A DNA stretch of 64,000 nt, taken from the NCBI GenBank assembly GCA_964512645.1, contig CAZEJS010000006.1, forward strand, positions 1 to 64,000, in the 5' to 3' direction. The stretch comes from CAZEJS01 sp964512645. GTDB taxonomy: Bacteria > Actinomycetota > Geothermincolia > Fen-727 > Anoxymicrobiaceae. Position 1 is the first letter of the stretch. Every line of letters starts with the position of its first letter. A program made the position numbers and the translations under genes. The notes below the pieces were generated by a model. That model was not told the origin of the DNA and made no database searches. It saw nothing but the letters and a program-made list of their open reading frames with translations. Below, one piece after another: positions 22,784 through 32,364 of the stretch.

Positions 22784-25654
22784 ATGAAGCGGCGGCTGTC
22801 GGCATTCGCGGTGCTGGGCGTTGCGGGGGCCCTGCTTGCGGCTTCGCACTGCCCGGCCGCCGGAGTTGTAACGGGCGCCGGTGTGGAGAGAGGGGCGGGC
22901 GCGGCCCGCGGAGCGTCGGTCCCCATGGTCGCCGCGAAGGGGAGCGTGCCGTGCGGGGGCGCCCGCTACATCCCCGGGCAGGTCCTGGTCAGGTACGAGG
23001 AGGGGACGGGCGCGCACCCGCGCGGAGCGCTCTCACGGATTGGGGCATCTTCCCTGGGGCGCCTCACGGGCGACGGCCTGGAGCTGCTGGATGTCGGTGA
23101 GGTGGGGGTGGAGAAGGCGCTCTCGGTCCTGAGGGCGCAGCCGTCGGTGAAATACGCCGAACCCAACTACCTGAGGTCCGCGTGCGCGACCCACCCCGAC
23201 GACCCATGGTACGCGGGCACTCCGCCGGCGCCCGGCCCGATGCAGTGGAACCTGCGCGAACCGCCGGCATCTGGAGGCATCGACATGCCCCACGCGTGGG
23301 ACAGGACTCACGGGAGCGCGTCGGTGGTAGTGGCCATACTCGACACCGGCGTGGCTTACAGGAACGGCGGCGGGTACGTGAAGGCGCCGGACCTCGGCGG
23401 CAACTTCAGGCAGGGGTACGATTTCATCAACAACGACCCTTACGCGGACGACGACCACGGCCACGGCACTCACGTGTGCGGGACGGTGGCGCAGGCGACG
23501 AACAACGGGCTGGACTGCGCGGGCATTGCTTACGGCGCGACGGTCATGCCCGTGAAGGTGCTGGACCGGACCGGCTACGGGGACGACGCGCGGATCATCC
23601 AGGGCATCGAGTTCGCCGCGGACCACGGCGCGGACGTCATCAACATGAGCTTCGGGGGCCCCGACCCGTCCCTCGCGCTCGAGGAAGCCGTCGATCACGC
23701 GTCAGGCAAAGACGTGGTGCTGTGCGCGGCGGCGGGCAACGCCGGCCTGGGGAGCGTCGAGTACCCCGCCGCCTGCCCGGCGTGCGTCGCGGTCGGAGCC
23801 ACGAACAGGACCGGGGCGAGGGCGTCGTACTCGAACTACGGGGCGGCGCTCGACGTCGTCGCTCCAGGGGGAGACTCCTCCGGGCAGATATTCCAGGTGA
23901 CTTTCAAGGAACGGGCCCGACCTTCGGGGGGTTTCGCGGTAAGGGGAATGCAGGGGACTTCGATGGCGACTCCCCACGTGTCGGCGGTCGCGGCGCTGGT
24001 GAAGACGCTGCACCCCTCGTGGTCCGCGCAGGACGTGCGCGGAGCGATCGCCTCCAACTGCTTCGACCTGGCGCCGCCCGGTTGGGACCGGGACACCGGC
24101 TGGGGGCTGCTCGACGCCGGGGCGGCGCTGGGGGCGCCGAGACCCTCCTCGCGGGCGCCCGACCCGCGCGACATCCTGCCGGCGCACGCGGACGTCGGCA
24201 CGACCGCGCAAGTGACGGTCGGTGGCGCCGGCTTCTCTCAACGGGTCAAGGTGGTGCTCGACCGCATCTACGAGACCCCGCTTGCCGCGAGCGGGGCGGT
24301 GGCAACCGGCGGCACCAGCGTCACCTGCAGGCTCGAACTCGCGGGCGTCCAGCCCGGCCTCTGGGACCTGGTGGTCGAGAACGACACGCTGAGGGAAGGG
24401 AGGCTGGGGGGCGGATTCTGCGTCGACAGCGCGGACAGCAGGACCTGGTACTTCGCCGAGGGTTCCACGGGACACGGGTTCGAGGAATTCATCCTCCTGC
24501 AGAACCCCGGTGACTCGCCGGCGCGGGTGAAAGTGGAGTGGATGGCAGAGGGGAGCGGCGTCCCGGAGACGGCGGTTAACGTCCCTCCCGGCAGCAGGCT
24601 GACCATCGGGGTGAACGACGTGGTCCCCGACCGGGACCTCGCGGCGGTGGTGACCTCGGACCGGGACATCGTCTGCGAGAGGGCGATGTACTGGTCGGGG
24701 CGCGCTGAAGGAACAGATTCGATCGGGGTAAGGTCGCCGTCGCGCTCCTGGTTCTTCGCGGAAGGTTCGACCGCATACGGGTTCGAGACGTACGTGCTGA
24801 TTCAGAACCCGGACGACAGGCCGGCAACGGTACAGTTGACGTACATGACTCCCGGGGGACCCGTGCCGAAAGAGACGTTCAATATCCCGGGGCGTTCGCG
24901 TTACACAGTCCGTGTCGCCGACGATCTGCCGTCGAGCGACGCCTCGGTGATGGTGGTCGCCAGCCGGAGGGTGGTCTGCGAAAGGTCCATGTACTGGGAC
25001 GGCAGGCGGGGGGGCCATGTCTCCACGGGGACCGAGCTGCCCTCGGTGAAATGGCACCTCGCAGAGGGTTCCACCGGCTGGGGCTTCGACGAGTACGTGC
25101 TGATAGAGAACCCGGGAAATACCGGCGCGAGCGTCACCCTCACTTACATGACCCCGCACGGCGCCGAGCCGCAGGCCCCGTTTCCGGTCCCGGCGAACAC
25201 CCGGGCAACGGTCCACGTCAACGCCGCGCTGGGCGGGGAGGACGTATCGGTCGAGGTGGCGTCGGACGTGGGGGTGGTGGCGGAGCGCTCCATGTACTGG
25301 GACCGCGGGACGGGGAAGGCCGGCCATAACCAGATCGGGGTCCCCCAGGCGCGGACGCAGTGCTTCCTCGCGGAGGGTTCGACGAACTGGGGGTTCGACG
25401 AGTGGGTGCTGGTCCAGAACCCCAATCCCAGGCCGGCTGATATCGGCATAGAGTACATGACTCCCTCCGGGCCGCGGCGGAAGGACGCGTTTGTCCTGCC
25501 GGCGAACAGCAGGGTCAGCGTCCACGTGAACGACGACGTGCCTGGCGTGGATACCTCCGCGCGCGTCTTCTCCGACCTGCCGGTCATCGCCGAGAGGTCG
25601 ATGTACTGGCACGACCGGAACGCCGGCCACTGCTCCACCGGCCTCATGAGGTAG
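22784..25654 (+). CDS. secreted subtilisin-like serine protease with surface repeats
   Basis: A 956-residue exported protein. After a signal peptide, an inhibitory propeptide ('GQVLVRYEEGTGAH' to 'VKYAEPNYLR') leads to an S8 catalytic domain with Asp in 'VVVAILDTGVAY', His in 'DDDHGHGTHVCGT' and Ser in 'GMQGTSMATPHVSA', plus the oxyanion Asn in 'CAAAGNAG'. The triad is complete, so the enzyme should be active. A linker domain precedes four copies of the surface module ('WYFAEGSTGHGFEEFILLQN', 'WFFAEGSTAYGFETYVLIQN', 'WHLAEGSTGWGFDEYVLIEN', 'CFLAEGSTNWGFDEWVLVQN'). These probably hold the protease at the cell surface. GGGAGG lies 6 bases before ATG 22784. Confidence 0.9.
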   Translation: MKRRLSAFAVLGVAGALLAASHCPAAGVVTGAGVERGAGAARGASVPMVAAKGSVPCGGARYIPGQVLVRYEEGTGAHPRGALSRIGASSLGRLTGDGLELLDVGEVGVEKALSVLRAQPSVKYAEPNYLRSACATHPDDPWYAGTPPAPGPMQWNLREPPASGGIDMPHAWDRTHGSASVVVAILDTGVAYRNGGGYVKAPDLGGNFRQGYDFINNDPYADDDHGHGTHVCGTVAQATNNGLDCAGIAYGATVMPVKVLDRTGYGDDARIIQGIEFAADHGADVINMSFGGPDPSLALEEAVDHASGKDVVLCAAAGNAGLGSVEYPAACPACVAVGATNRTGARASYSNYGAALDVVAPGGDSSGQIFQVTFKERARPSGGFAVRGMQGTSMATPHVSAVAALVKTLHPSWSAQDVRGAIASNCFDLAPPGWDRDTGWGLLDAGAALGAPRPSSRAPDPRDILPAHADVGTTAQVTVGGAGFSQRVKVVLDRIYETPLAASGAVATGGTSVTCRLELAGVQPGLWDLVVENDTLREGRLGGGFCVDSADSRTWYFAEGSTGHGFEEFILLQNPGDSPARVKVEWMAEGSGVPETAVNVPPGSRLTIGVNDVVPDRDLAAVVTSDRDIVCERAMYWSGRAEGTDSIGVRSPSRSWFFAEGSTAYGFETYVLIQNPDDRPATVQLTYMTPGGPVPKETFNIPGRSRYTVRVADDLPSSDASVMVVASRRVVCERSMYWDGRRGGHVSTGTELPSVKWHLAEGSTGWGFDEYVLIENPGNTGASVTLTYMTPHGAEPQAPFPVPANTRATVHVNAALGGEDVSVEVASDVGVVAERSMYWDRGTGKAGHNQIGVPQARTQCFLAEGSTNWGFDEWVLVQNPNPRPADIGIEYMTPSGPRRKDAFVLPANSRVSVHVNDDVPGVDTSARVFSDLPVIAERSMYWHDRNAGHCSTGLMR

Positions 25655-25856
25655 GCGACAGAAGGGCGTCTTTCACTTTCCGTTTCTCTTTCCACTTCCA
25701 GGGGGGAGGGGAGGAGGGGGAGGCCGGAGTCGAAAACGGCGGGAGCAGGGGGCCGGTGGACATCGCGGTAGAGGGCGGAGGGAGGCCCCGGTGCGGCCCG
25801 GAGGAGAAGCCCGGGAGCGGAACCGTCCGACCGCGGACGTGACAGGAGAAGGATAG

Positions 25857-26075
25857 GTGCAACTGAAGATACCGTGGATAGACAGGACGAAGTGTTCCAG
25901 GAAACTGGAGTGCAAGGCGGCCGTGTACTGCAAGAAACAGGCGTTCCACGTCCAGCCGCCCTCGAGCGAAGAGCCGGGCCGGGCCGCCGACTTCCCCAGG
26001 GTCGACCTCGAGGAGTGCAAGCAGTGCGGCGACTGCGAGAAGGCGTGCACCGAGGGCGCGGTTCGGATGGTGTAG
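25857..26075 (+). CDS. small ferredoxin-like iron-sulfur protein
   Basis: A protein of 72 residues starting at GTG with AGGAGAAGG upstream. The C-terminal motif 'CKQCGDCEKACTEGAV' is a 4Fe-4S ligand set. A second Cys group at the front ('CSRKLECKAAVYC') may bind another cluster. It likely acts as a soluble electron carrier. It is the first gene of a run with thioredoxin (26126), NrdG2-like radical SAM enzyme (26460) and DUF89 protein (27282), and may donate electrons to the radical SAM enzyme. Confidence 0.7.
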   Translation: MQLKIPWIDRTKCSRKLECKAAVYCKKQAFHVQPPSSEEPGRAADFPRVDLEECKQCGDCEKACTEGAVRMV

Positions 26076-26125
26076 AATGGATTTGTCCTGCAGCAGGTCA
26101 CCGGCGTGACCCGGGAGGAGGAAAA

Positions 26126-26443
26126 ATGGCGGACGTGCTTGACATCAACGAGCAGAATTTCGAATCGGAAGTGGTTAACGCGGGCAAGCCCGCGCTGGTT
26201 GATTTCTGGGCGCCATGGTGCGGCCCCTGCCGCATGATGCACCCAATCATAGAGGGGCTGGCCGAAGAATACGGCGACAGGGCCGTCATCGCAAGGTGCA
26301 ACGTGGACGAGAACCAGGGCCTGGCCCAGCGGTTCGGGGTAACCGCTATTCCCACGTTGATCATCTTCAAGAGCGGCGCCCAGGCCGGGTCGATTACCGG
26401 CGTTACCTCCGCGGAAGAGATCAAGAAACAGCTCGACTCGTAA
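26126..26443 (+). CDS. trxA: thioredoxin
   Basis: 105 residues, standard thioredoxin length, with active site 'FWAPWCGPCRMM' and the cis-Pro segment 'AIPTLIIFKSG'. It reduces protein disulfides in the cytoplasm. ATG 26126 follows GGAGGAGG. In contrast to the lipoprotein at 17053 both active-site positions are Cys. It sits between a ferredoxin and an NrdG2-type activase, fitting a role in reducing a ribonucleotide reductase or related enzyme. Confidence 0.93.
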   Translation: MADVLDINEQNFESEVVNAGKPALVDFWAPWCGPCRMMHPIIEGLAEEYGDRAVIARCNVDENQGLAQRFGVTAIPTLIIFKSGAQAGSITGVTSAEEIKKQLDS

Positions 26444-26459
26444 GCGACCAGAGGTAGAT

Positions 26460-27185
26460 TTGCTGGAAATCAAAGGCTTCATCCCCAATACCATGCTGGA
26501 TTGGGAGGGGATGCTCGCCTCCACGTTATTCCTGCCGCGATGTAATTTCCGCTGCCCGTTCTGCCAGAACGCCGACCTCGTGCTGCGCCCCGAGAGCCTG
26601 GACACGGTCCCCTTCCACGTGGTCGGGAAGTACCTTCGTGACCGCGCAGGGTGGGTCGAGGGAGTCTGCATAACCGGCGGTGAACCGCTCTTGCACGGGG
26701 ACCTCGAGAACCTTTGCGAGGATATCAGGGCACAGGGCGTCAAGGTCAAGCTGGACACCAACGGGAGCCTGCCGGACAGGCTGCGCAGGATCCTCGACGG
26801 CGGCCTGGTGGATTACGTCGCGATGGACATCAAGGCGCCCCTGGAGCCGCGGCCCTACATGGTGGCCTCGGGCCTCGAGAACCGGGAGGTCGTCGAGCGC
26901 GTGAAGGAGAGCATCGAGGTCTTGAGAAGCGGCCACGTGGAGCACGAGTTCCGCACCACGGTGGTGCCGATGATGCACGGCCCTGCCGAGGTGGCGAAGA
27001 TCGCCGAATACATCGAGGGTGACCGTAAGTACGTCCTGCAGTACTTCAGTCCACGAGACACGCTCGACCCCAGGTTCTCTTCTCTCAAGCCGTTCACCGA
27101 AGAGGACATGGAGGCCATGCGCCTGCAGGCCAGCCGGTTCATCAGCGGCACCGTAGTACGTGGCGCTCCCGCGCCTATGGCTTGA
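26460..27185 (+). CDS. radical SAM activating enzyme, NrdG2 type
   Basis: A 241-residue radical SAM protein. The SAM-cluster motif is 'CNFRCPFCQN' (CxxxCxxC), followed by 'GVCITGGEPLL' (the GGE motif for SAM amino group) and 'VKLDTNGSLP'. The short form with 'FIPNTMLDWEGMLASTLFL' at the start is that of NrdG2-type proteins, which make the glycyl radical in anaerobic class III ribonucleotide reductase. No nrdD gene is in the window. The TTG start at 26460 has GAGG upstream and follows the thioredoxin stop by 16 bases. Confidence 0.82.
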   Translation: MLEIKGFIPNTMLDWEGMLASTLFLPRCNFRCPFCQNADLVLRPESLDTVPFHVVGKYLRDRAGWVEGVCITGGEPLLHGDLENLCEDIRAQGVKVKLDTNGSLPDRLRRILDGGLVDYVAMDIKAPLEPRPYMVASGLENREVVERVKESIEVLRSGHVEHEFRTTVVPMMHGPAEVAKIAEYIEGDRKYVLQYFSPRDTLDPRFSSLKPFTEEDMEAMRLQASRFISGTVVRGAPAPMA

Positions 27186-27281
27186 AGGGGCCCGGGGGAA
27201 GCCGGGCGAGGGCGTTCGCGGCACCCCGGATGAACGCGCTTGCGGCTCACCGGGGATGACACGACCGAGAGGAAACGCACG

Positions 27282-28133
27282 ATGAGATATCTTCCCGAAT
27301 GTCACGTCTGCGCGATGAGACAGGTGCTGGACGCCGCCAGGCTGGCCGGCGACGACGCCTCCTTTCACCACCGCTGCCTCCAGGAGGCCGCGCGCCTCCT
27401 TGCCGAGGTGCCGCTCGACATGACGCCCCCGGAGGTCGGCGAAGGGCTGTACCGGATGGTCAGGGAGCTGTCGGGCGTCCCCGACCCGTTCGAGCGCCAG
27501 AAACGGGCGCAGAACGAAGCGGTGCTGGAGATCGTCCCCTGGCTTCGCGACACCATATCCGCCGCGGAGGACCCGCTGCTTATGGCCGTCCGTCTGGCAA
27601 TCGCCGGGAACGTCGTCGACCCGGGCGCCCAGGCGTCGTTCGACCTCGAGAAGAGCGTGCTCGAGGCGACGACGGGCCGGCGGGAGCTGGGGCGGTTTGA
27701 CCGCTTCCGGGAGCGCCTGGAGAGCGCCGGAGATGTCCTGCTCATCGCGGACAACTGCGGAGAGGTCGTCTTCGACATGGTCCTGATCGAAACCATGCGC
27801 CGGGAGGTGCGCGGGGAGCTGGAGGTAACCGTGGCAGTGCGCTCCGCGCCCATCATCAACGACGTCACCCTGAAGGAAGCCCTGGCGATTGGCCTCGACC
27901 GGTTGGCCCGCGTCCTGCCCAGCGGCTCGGAGATGCCGGGCACCGTGCTCGAGAAGACCACGGAGGAGTTCCGCCGGCTGTTCGAGCGGGCGGACCTGGT
28001 CATTTCCAAGGGCCAGGGGAACTGGGAGACCCTGGAGGGGTGCGAGCGCGAGGTGTTCTTCATGTTCCAGGCGAAGTGCCCCGCGGTGGCCGCGGTCAAC
28101 GACTGCCCCGAGGGCACCCTCCTGCTCCTTTGA
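27282..28133 (+). CDS. DUF89/ARMT1-like phosphatase family protein
   Basis: A 283-residue protein of the DUF89 (ARMT1-like) family. It starts with a Cys-pair zone 'YLPECHVCAMRQVLDAARLA', typical of the bacterial branch, then the catalytic fold: 'LLIADNCGEVVFDMVLIE' (Asp/Asn metal ligands), 'VRSAPIINDVT', 'ISKGQGNWETL' and 'AKCPAVAA'. Known members are metal-dependent damage-control phosphatases acting on sugar phosphates or damaged cofactors. The substrate here is unknown. ATG 27282 has a GAGGAAA box upstream. Confidence 0.82.
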   Translation: MRYLPECHVCAMRQVLDAARLAGDDASFHHRCLQEAARLLAEVPLDMTPPEVGEGLYRMVRELSGVPDPFERQKRAQNEAVLEIVPWLRDTISAAEDPLLMAVRLAIAGNVVDPGAQASFDLEKSVLEATTGRRELGRFDRFRERLESAGDVLLIADNCGEVVFDMVLIETMRREVRGELEVTVAVRSAPIINDVTLKEALAIGLDRLARVLPSGSEMPGTVLEKTTEEFRRLFERADLVISKGQGNWETLEGCEREVFFMFQAKCPAVAAVNDCPEGTLLLL

Positions 28134-28309
28134 GCGAATGCCCTTGCCGTGAACTCGCCACCATCGCCGGGGACGGCGGCCTTCCCCCTTCGCGGGGACC
28201 CGCGTTGCGGCTCCCGCCCTTCCGCTTGATGTCCCCGGAATGCCTCCTCCAGCCCGGAACCGCGCCCCGAGGGCGAAAAGCGTAGAAGAGTCGGAAAGCG
28301 AACGGTGCC

Positions 28310-30316
28310 TCAGGGAAGGGAGGCGATGAAGAGGTCGGCGAGGTCGAACACGTCGATGAACTGCGAGAGGTTCCGGGCGCACCACGGGCATGAGGTGACG
28401 ACGGCCTCGGCGCCGGCCTCGCGGGCCATGCCGGCCCTCTTGCCCGCTATCTCCCGCGCCAGCTCAGGGAAGGCGGTCCAGACGCCGCCCCCGGCCCCGC
28501 AGCAGGCGGAGTGTTCGCGGTTTCGTTCCATCTCCACGACCTGGAGCCCTTCAATGGCCGAGAGCACCTCCCGGGGCTCATCGTAGATGCCGCACCCGCG
28601 GCCCAGGTGGCAGGGGTCGTGGTAGGCGACCCTGGCGGCGGTGGCGGCGCGGAGCCCCAGGTCGCTGCCGCGAAGGCCGGTCGCCAGGACCTCCGAGACG
28701 TGCAGCACTTCCGCGTCGAAGTCGTCGAACAGCTCGCGGTAGTGCCGCAGGGCCTTCAGGCACCCGGGACAGGCGGCCACGATCGTCCCGGCGCCCGCCG
28801 CGTTGAAGGCTTCGACGTTCGCGCGGGCGAGCTCGAGGTACAGCTCCTTCTGTCCCACGCGGGCCAGCGGGCTTCCGCAGCAGGCTTCGGCCGCGCCGAG
28901 CGCTGCGGGGTTCATGCCCGCCAGCCTGAGAGCCTCGACCGTGGCCCTGGCGGTGGACGGCGACATGTACGATAGGGAGCAGCCGGCGAAGAACAGCGCA
29001 TCGGTCTCACCCGTCGCGGGGAGGTCGAGCCGCGAGGTCCAGCCGCCGCGCCGCCGCCGCGGCTGCGACCAGGGATTGCCGTAGTTCCTTATCGACGAGA
29101 TCATCGCCCCGTGGTCGCTGCGGGGCAGAAGGCCCAGCCCGGTCGCCCGGGAGCGCAGTTCTTCCAGGAGGTCCGGCGTGGCGATGTCCACCGGGCATCG
29201 CTCGACGCAGGAACGGCAGTTCGTGCAGAGCTCGAGGCCGCTTTCGACCGCGCTTTCGAGTCCCCGGAACGCCGACAGGGCGCACACGCCCCTCCCCCCA
29301 TGGAGCCCCGGCGCCCCGTAAGAGGGCCCGACCACGTCGTAGACGGGGCATTCCAGGATGCAGGCGCCGCAGCCGATGCACTCGAGTGCCCCGCGCAGCG
29401 CGCCGTCATCGGCGGTCTTCCGGCGCCCGTTGTCTATCATGACGACCACTATGTCGGATGGCCCGTGAACGCCGTAGTGGAGCTCTTTTTCGATGTCCGC
29501 GGTCTTGCTCGGCCCCCCGACGATCCGCACGAACGAGGTTATCGGCTGCCCGGTGGCGTAGTACGTCTCCAGCTCGACCATGTTCAGCGCTTCGCCGAGG
29601 TCGGGGTAGACCTTCTCCGGCGCCGCCAGCACTATGAGCTTGCCGGGCCGCTGGCTGACCAGGTCGAGGTTCCCCTCGTTGTGGCACCAGAGCAGCGCCC
29701 CTTCGTCCGCGGCGATGGCGTTGACGCCGGTCAGCCCGACCCGCGCGGCATCGATCAAGGGGACGATCTCATCCTTGACGGCTTCGATCAGGTCCCGCGG
29801 CTCGGGCTCGACCTCGCGCCCGAGATGGTCGGAGAGGACGCGGGTTATCCTGTAGCGGTCGAGGTGGGCGCACGGGCCGGTGGGGTGTACCGACGGTTCG
29901 CCGGCGAGCTGGTTTACCCTGTCCCCGATATCGGTCTCGACCAGGTTCACCCCGGCCTGCCGCAGCGCGCCGGCCAGCCCGATCTCCCGGGAGAGGTTCG
30001 ACTTCGACTTGACCAGGAGTTTTTCGCCCCCGAGCTCCTCGAGGACGATCGCCACGGCCGCGGCGGAATCCGCCGCGGCGCGGACGCGGAACCTGTTGGA
30101 CCGGAGGTTCGCTACCGCGCGGTCGTACAGCCCGCGGTTGCCCGAAGAGGATTCCCGCGCTTTTTTCAGGCGCTCGAGCCTGGCGTGGAGGTCCCCCATG
30201 CGGCCGGCGTTGCGCTCCTGCTTGTCGATCACGGAACGGAAAGCCGCCCGCATCGGTTCGAGCCGCCGGGTGTCACGGAGGGCTTCCTCGACCTTGCCCC
30301 GGATATCGTCGTCCAT
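28310..30316 (-). CDS. LUD-domain / 4Fe-4S / CCG-domain oxidoreductase fusion
   Basis: A 668-residue protein joining parts that are often separate. Residues about 60-320 form a LUD domain as in LutB/LldF. Two 4Fe-4S motifs follow ('CIGCGACILECPVYD', 'CTNCRSCVERCPVDI'). The last 230 residues have two CCG (cysteine-rich) domains ('EACCGSPLARVGQ', 'SACCGAGGGVWTAFP'), each with distant partner Cys residues ('CPGCLK', 'CPWCAR'), as in LutA, GlpC and HdrB. The family transfers electrons from hydroxyacids such as lactate, or handles disulfides. A promoter TGGACA-N17-TACAGT ends 6 bases before the ATG, so the mRNA is probably leaderless. No FAD dehydrogenase is adjacent. Confidence 0.82.
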   Translation of the reverse strand: MDDDIRGKVEEALRDTRRLEPMRAAFRSVIDKQERNAGRMGDLHARLERLKKARESSSGNRGLYDRAVANLRSNRFRVRAAADSAAAVAIVLEELGGEKLLVKSKSNLSREIGLAGALRQAGVNLVETDIGDRVNQLAGEPSVHPTGPCAHLDRYRITRVLSDHLGREVEPEPRDLIEAVKDEIVPLIDAARVGLTGVNAIAADEGALLWCHNEGNLDLVSQRPGKLIVLAAPEKVYPDLGEALNMVELETYYATGQPITSFVRIVGGPSKTADIEKELHYGVHGPSDIVVVMIDNGRRKTADDGALRGALECIGCGACILECPVYDVVGPSYGAPGLHGGRGVCALSAFRGLESAVESGLELCTNCRSCVERCPVDIATPDLLEELRSRATGLGLLPRSDHGAMISSIRNYGNPWSQPRRRRGGWTSRLDLPATGETDALFFAGCSLSYMSPSTARATVEALRLAGMNPAALGAAEACCGSPLARVGQKELYLELARANVEAFNAAGAGTIVAACPGCLKALRHYRELFDDFDAEVLHVSEVLATGLRGSDLGLRAATAARVAYHDPCHLGRGCGIYDEPREVLSAIEGLQVVEMERNREHSACCGAGGGVWTAFPELAREIAGKRAGMAREAGAEAVVTSCPWCARNLSQFIDVFDLADLFIASLP

Positions 30317-30322
30317 GAGCAA

Positions 30323-30351
30323 ACTGTAGGGCCGTGGGCGGTTCCTGTCCA
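30323..30351 (-). promoter_or_regulatory. promoter of the LUD oxidoreductase gene
   Basis: On the minus strand TGGACA (30351-30346) and TACAGT (30328-30323) are 17 bases apart. The ATG follows 6 bases after the -10 box with no ribosome site, pointing to leaderless transcription. Confidence 0.55.
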
Positions 30352-30521
30352 CCGCCCGGTCCTTCTCTCGCGGGAGGGACGCCGCCGGGAGAAACGGCGA
30401 CCCGTCACGCGGGCGCGGCGGAGAGCGCCCCACGGCGGAGGTCAGGCGCTCGATCCCGAGGGAGTCGCGGCGCGCCGGGGGAAAGACCGGCTCTCGAGCG
30501 GCACCCGGGCCGCTCGCCGTC

Positions 30522-31292
30522 TCAGAACACGAATATCTGGTTCGGGTCGACCATTGTCCTCAGCACGTGGAGCTCCTCCTCGGTGGGCCTGGGGGTCTCG
30601 TGGACGTCGTCCGCCAGCAGCAGCTCGAACCCGGTGAACTGCTGTACCACCTCGGGGTTCACCCCCGGGTGGTAGGACAGCAGCTTCATCCTGCAGGTGG
30701 CGTCGTCGAAACCCATCACGCCGAGGTGGGAGATGACCCTCCAGGGCCCCCCGCCTATGAGCCCGGCCTTCTCCCTGGCGCCCGGCCCGTCGAGGAATCC
30801 CGGCGAGGTGATGTAATCGACCTTCTCGGGGAAGCGTTCCGGGAGGTGGAGCCCCATGAAGATTATCTTCTGGCACAGGGAGGCGATATCGTTGGCGCCC
30901 CCCGAGCCGGTCAGCCTGACCGAGGGGTTGCCGTAGGGCCCTATGCACGTCGCGTTCATGTTCCCGTACATGTCGATCTGCGCTCCGCCCAGGAAGCCCA
31001 CGTCCGCGTAACCGGCGCGGCTGTGCCCGAACACGCTGGACATCGACAGGATCACCGGCGCCTTGTAGAAGGTCAAGGGGTCGGCAACCGACCAGGGGAG
31101 GCTCGTGGGCTCGGCGCCGATGGAACCGCCTTCGTATATCGCCATCATCTGGGGAGCGTGGAGCTTGTGCGCAAGCAGCGCCCCCACCAGCGGGAGCCCG
31201 GTCCCAACGAAAACGCTCTCGCCGTCCCCGATGAGCCTGGCGGCCACGACGGCGAGGAGCTCTCTCGGCGTGTAAACGATCTCGTCACTCAT
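30522..31292 (-). CDS. CoA-transferase beta subunit (glutaconate/IpdB-like)
   Basis: A 256-residue family I CoA-transferase subunit. It shows 'VFVGTGLPLVGALLAHKLHA' and the glycine-rich 'TGSGGANDIASL', as in the beta subunits of glutaconate CoA-transferase and the steroid-degradation enzyme IpdB. The partner alpha subunit lies 13 bases upstream. The two form a heterodimer moving CoA between a short or dicarboxylic acid and an acyl-CoA in the cytoplasm. AAGGAGG precedes the ATG. The catalytic Glu of family I enzymes is expected in 'YEGGSIGAEP'-type context, but I cannot assign it firmly. Confidence 0.83.
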   Translation of the reverse strand: MSDEIVYTPRELLAVVAARLIGDGESVFVGTGLPLVGALLAHKLHAPQMMAIYEGGSIGAEPTSLPWSVADPLTFYKAPVILSMSSVFGHSRAGYADVGFLGGAQIDMYGNMNATCIGPYGNPSVRLTGSGGANDIASLCQKIIFMGLHLPERFPEKVDYITSPGFLDGPGAREKAGLIGGGPWRVISHLGVMGFDDATCRMKLLSYHPGVNPEVVQQFTGFELLLADDVHETPRPTEEELHVLRTMVDPNQIFVF

Positions 31293-31305
31293 TCTTCCTG
31301 CCTCC

Positions 31306-32364
31306 TTAGATCGCCCGCTTCGCGACCTCTTCGTATTTCCAGTCGCGCTCGGCGCCGGTCCCCCAGACGCCCAGGTCGTAGTAGGCCGCCGAGCAGGCGA
31401 ACTGCTCGAGACGCTTCACGTACTCGAGGACGTTCTCCCCCTGCTCCTGCGCCGCGAGCTCGATCATCTGGAAGTGGTTTTCGGTGCCGTAGATGTACTT
31501 GTCGATCCACGCCCTCGACGCTTCGCTCGTCTTCCAGTCGACGCGCACCACGCGCTCCTGGAGCTGGCGGTCGAAATAGTACATGCCGGGCATGTCCCCG
31601 GGCCATGCCCCGAAGGGCACCTCGCAGACGGCGTCTACGCAGTACCAGGGGATGATGCACTGGGCCGGGTTGGCGCGCATGTCATCCGTGTCGACCAGGC
31701 GCTCGCAGGTCACGATGACCTTCCGCGCGGCCGCGACTATCGCGGTGTCGTTGACCGAAAGGCCCCATATCCTCCCGTTGCCGTATTTGTCGGCGTGGTG
31801 GACGTGGAAGATCGCGACGTCCGGGTACATGGCGGGGGCCAGGAGGACCGGCTCGCCCGTCCAGGGGTCTTCGCTTACCTTGACGTACGGGTTGTGCCCG
31901 AGCATGTCCGAGCCCAGCATGCTCTTGCAGGCGATGAAGTTCGCGCCCTGTTCGGCGGCGCGCAGCGACAGGGCGAGCGCCCCGTGGCTCCATTCGCTGT
32001 AGACGTTCAGCGTCCCCGCCTCGCATCCCCGCCTGAAAGAGGAGATGAGGCCTCTCATCTCCACTCCCACGTAAGCCACGTGCGCGCCCTCGATGCCGCC
32101 GACCTCGTGCCAGAGGTTGTTGAGCCCCCCGGGCGTATAGATGCCGACCAGGTCTTTCTTCTTCTGCCTGCCGATCTCCCAGTACGCCGCCAGCGGCCCT
32201 CTCACGTAGGCGAACCCGGTCTCGATCAGGGAATCGCCGTCGTCGACGTACCTGGCGACTGCGTCGGAAAGGCTCATGCGCTTGTCCACAAGGGCGCGCG
32301 TTTTGTTGAGCTTGTGCTCTCGCGCCAGCTTGTGATCGAAGAGCCGATCATTGGCGTGGGCCAT
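31306..32364 (-). CDS. CoA-transferase alpha subunit (glutaconate/IpdA-like)
   Basis: A 352-residue CoA-transferase alpha subunit with 'DDGDSLIETGFAYVRGPLAA', 'YTPGGLNNLWHEVGG', and the metal/acid region 'DVAIFHVHHADKYGNGRIWG'. It starts the two-gene operon with the beta subunit at 30522. The promoter probably lies in the AT-rich 32380-32480 stretch upstream. Such pairs work in fermentation of glutamate or in breakdown of ring-cleavage acids. The acyl-CoA synthetase divergent at 32930 fits an acid-activation setting. Confidence 0.82.
   Translation of the reverse strand: MAHANDRLFDHKLAREHKLNKTRALVDKRMSLSDAVARYVDDGDSLIETGFAYVRGPLAAYWEIGRQKKKDLVGIYTPGGLNNLWHEVGGIEGAHVAYVGVEMRGLISSFRRGCEAGTLNVYSEWSHGALALSLRAAEQGANFIACKSMLGSDMLGHNPYVKVSEDPWTGEPVLLAPAMYPDVAIFHVHHADKYGNGRIWGLSVNDTAIVAAARKVIVTCERLVDTDDMRANPAQCIIPWYCVDAVCEVPFGAWPGDMPGMYYFDRQLQERVVRVDWKTSEASRAWIDKYIYGTENHFQMIELAAQEQGENVLEYVKRLEQFACSAAYYDLGVWGTGAERDWKYEEVAKRAI

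Noticed and set aside
23702..25630. 642-residue minus-strand frame
   Set aside because: Antisense to the subtilisin-like protease, which has an intact catalytic triad.
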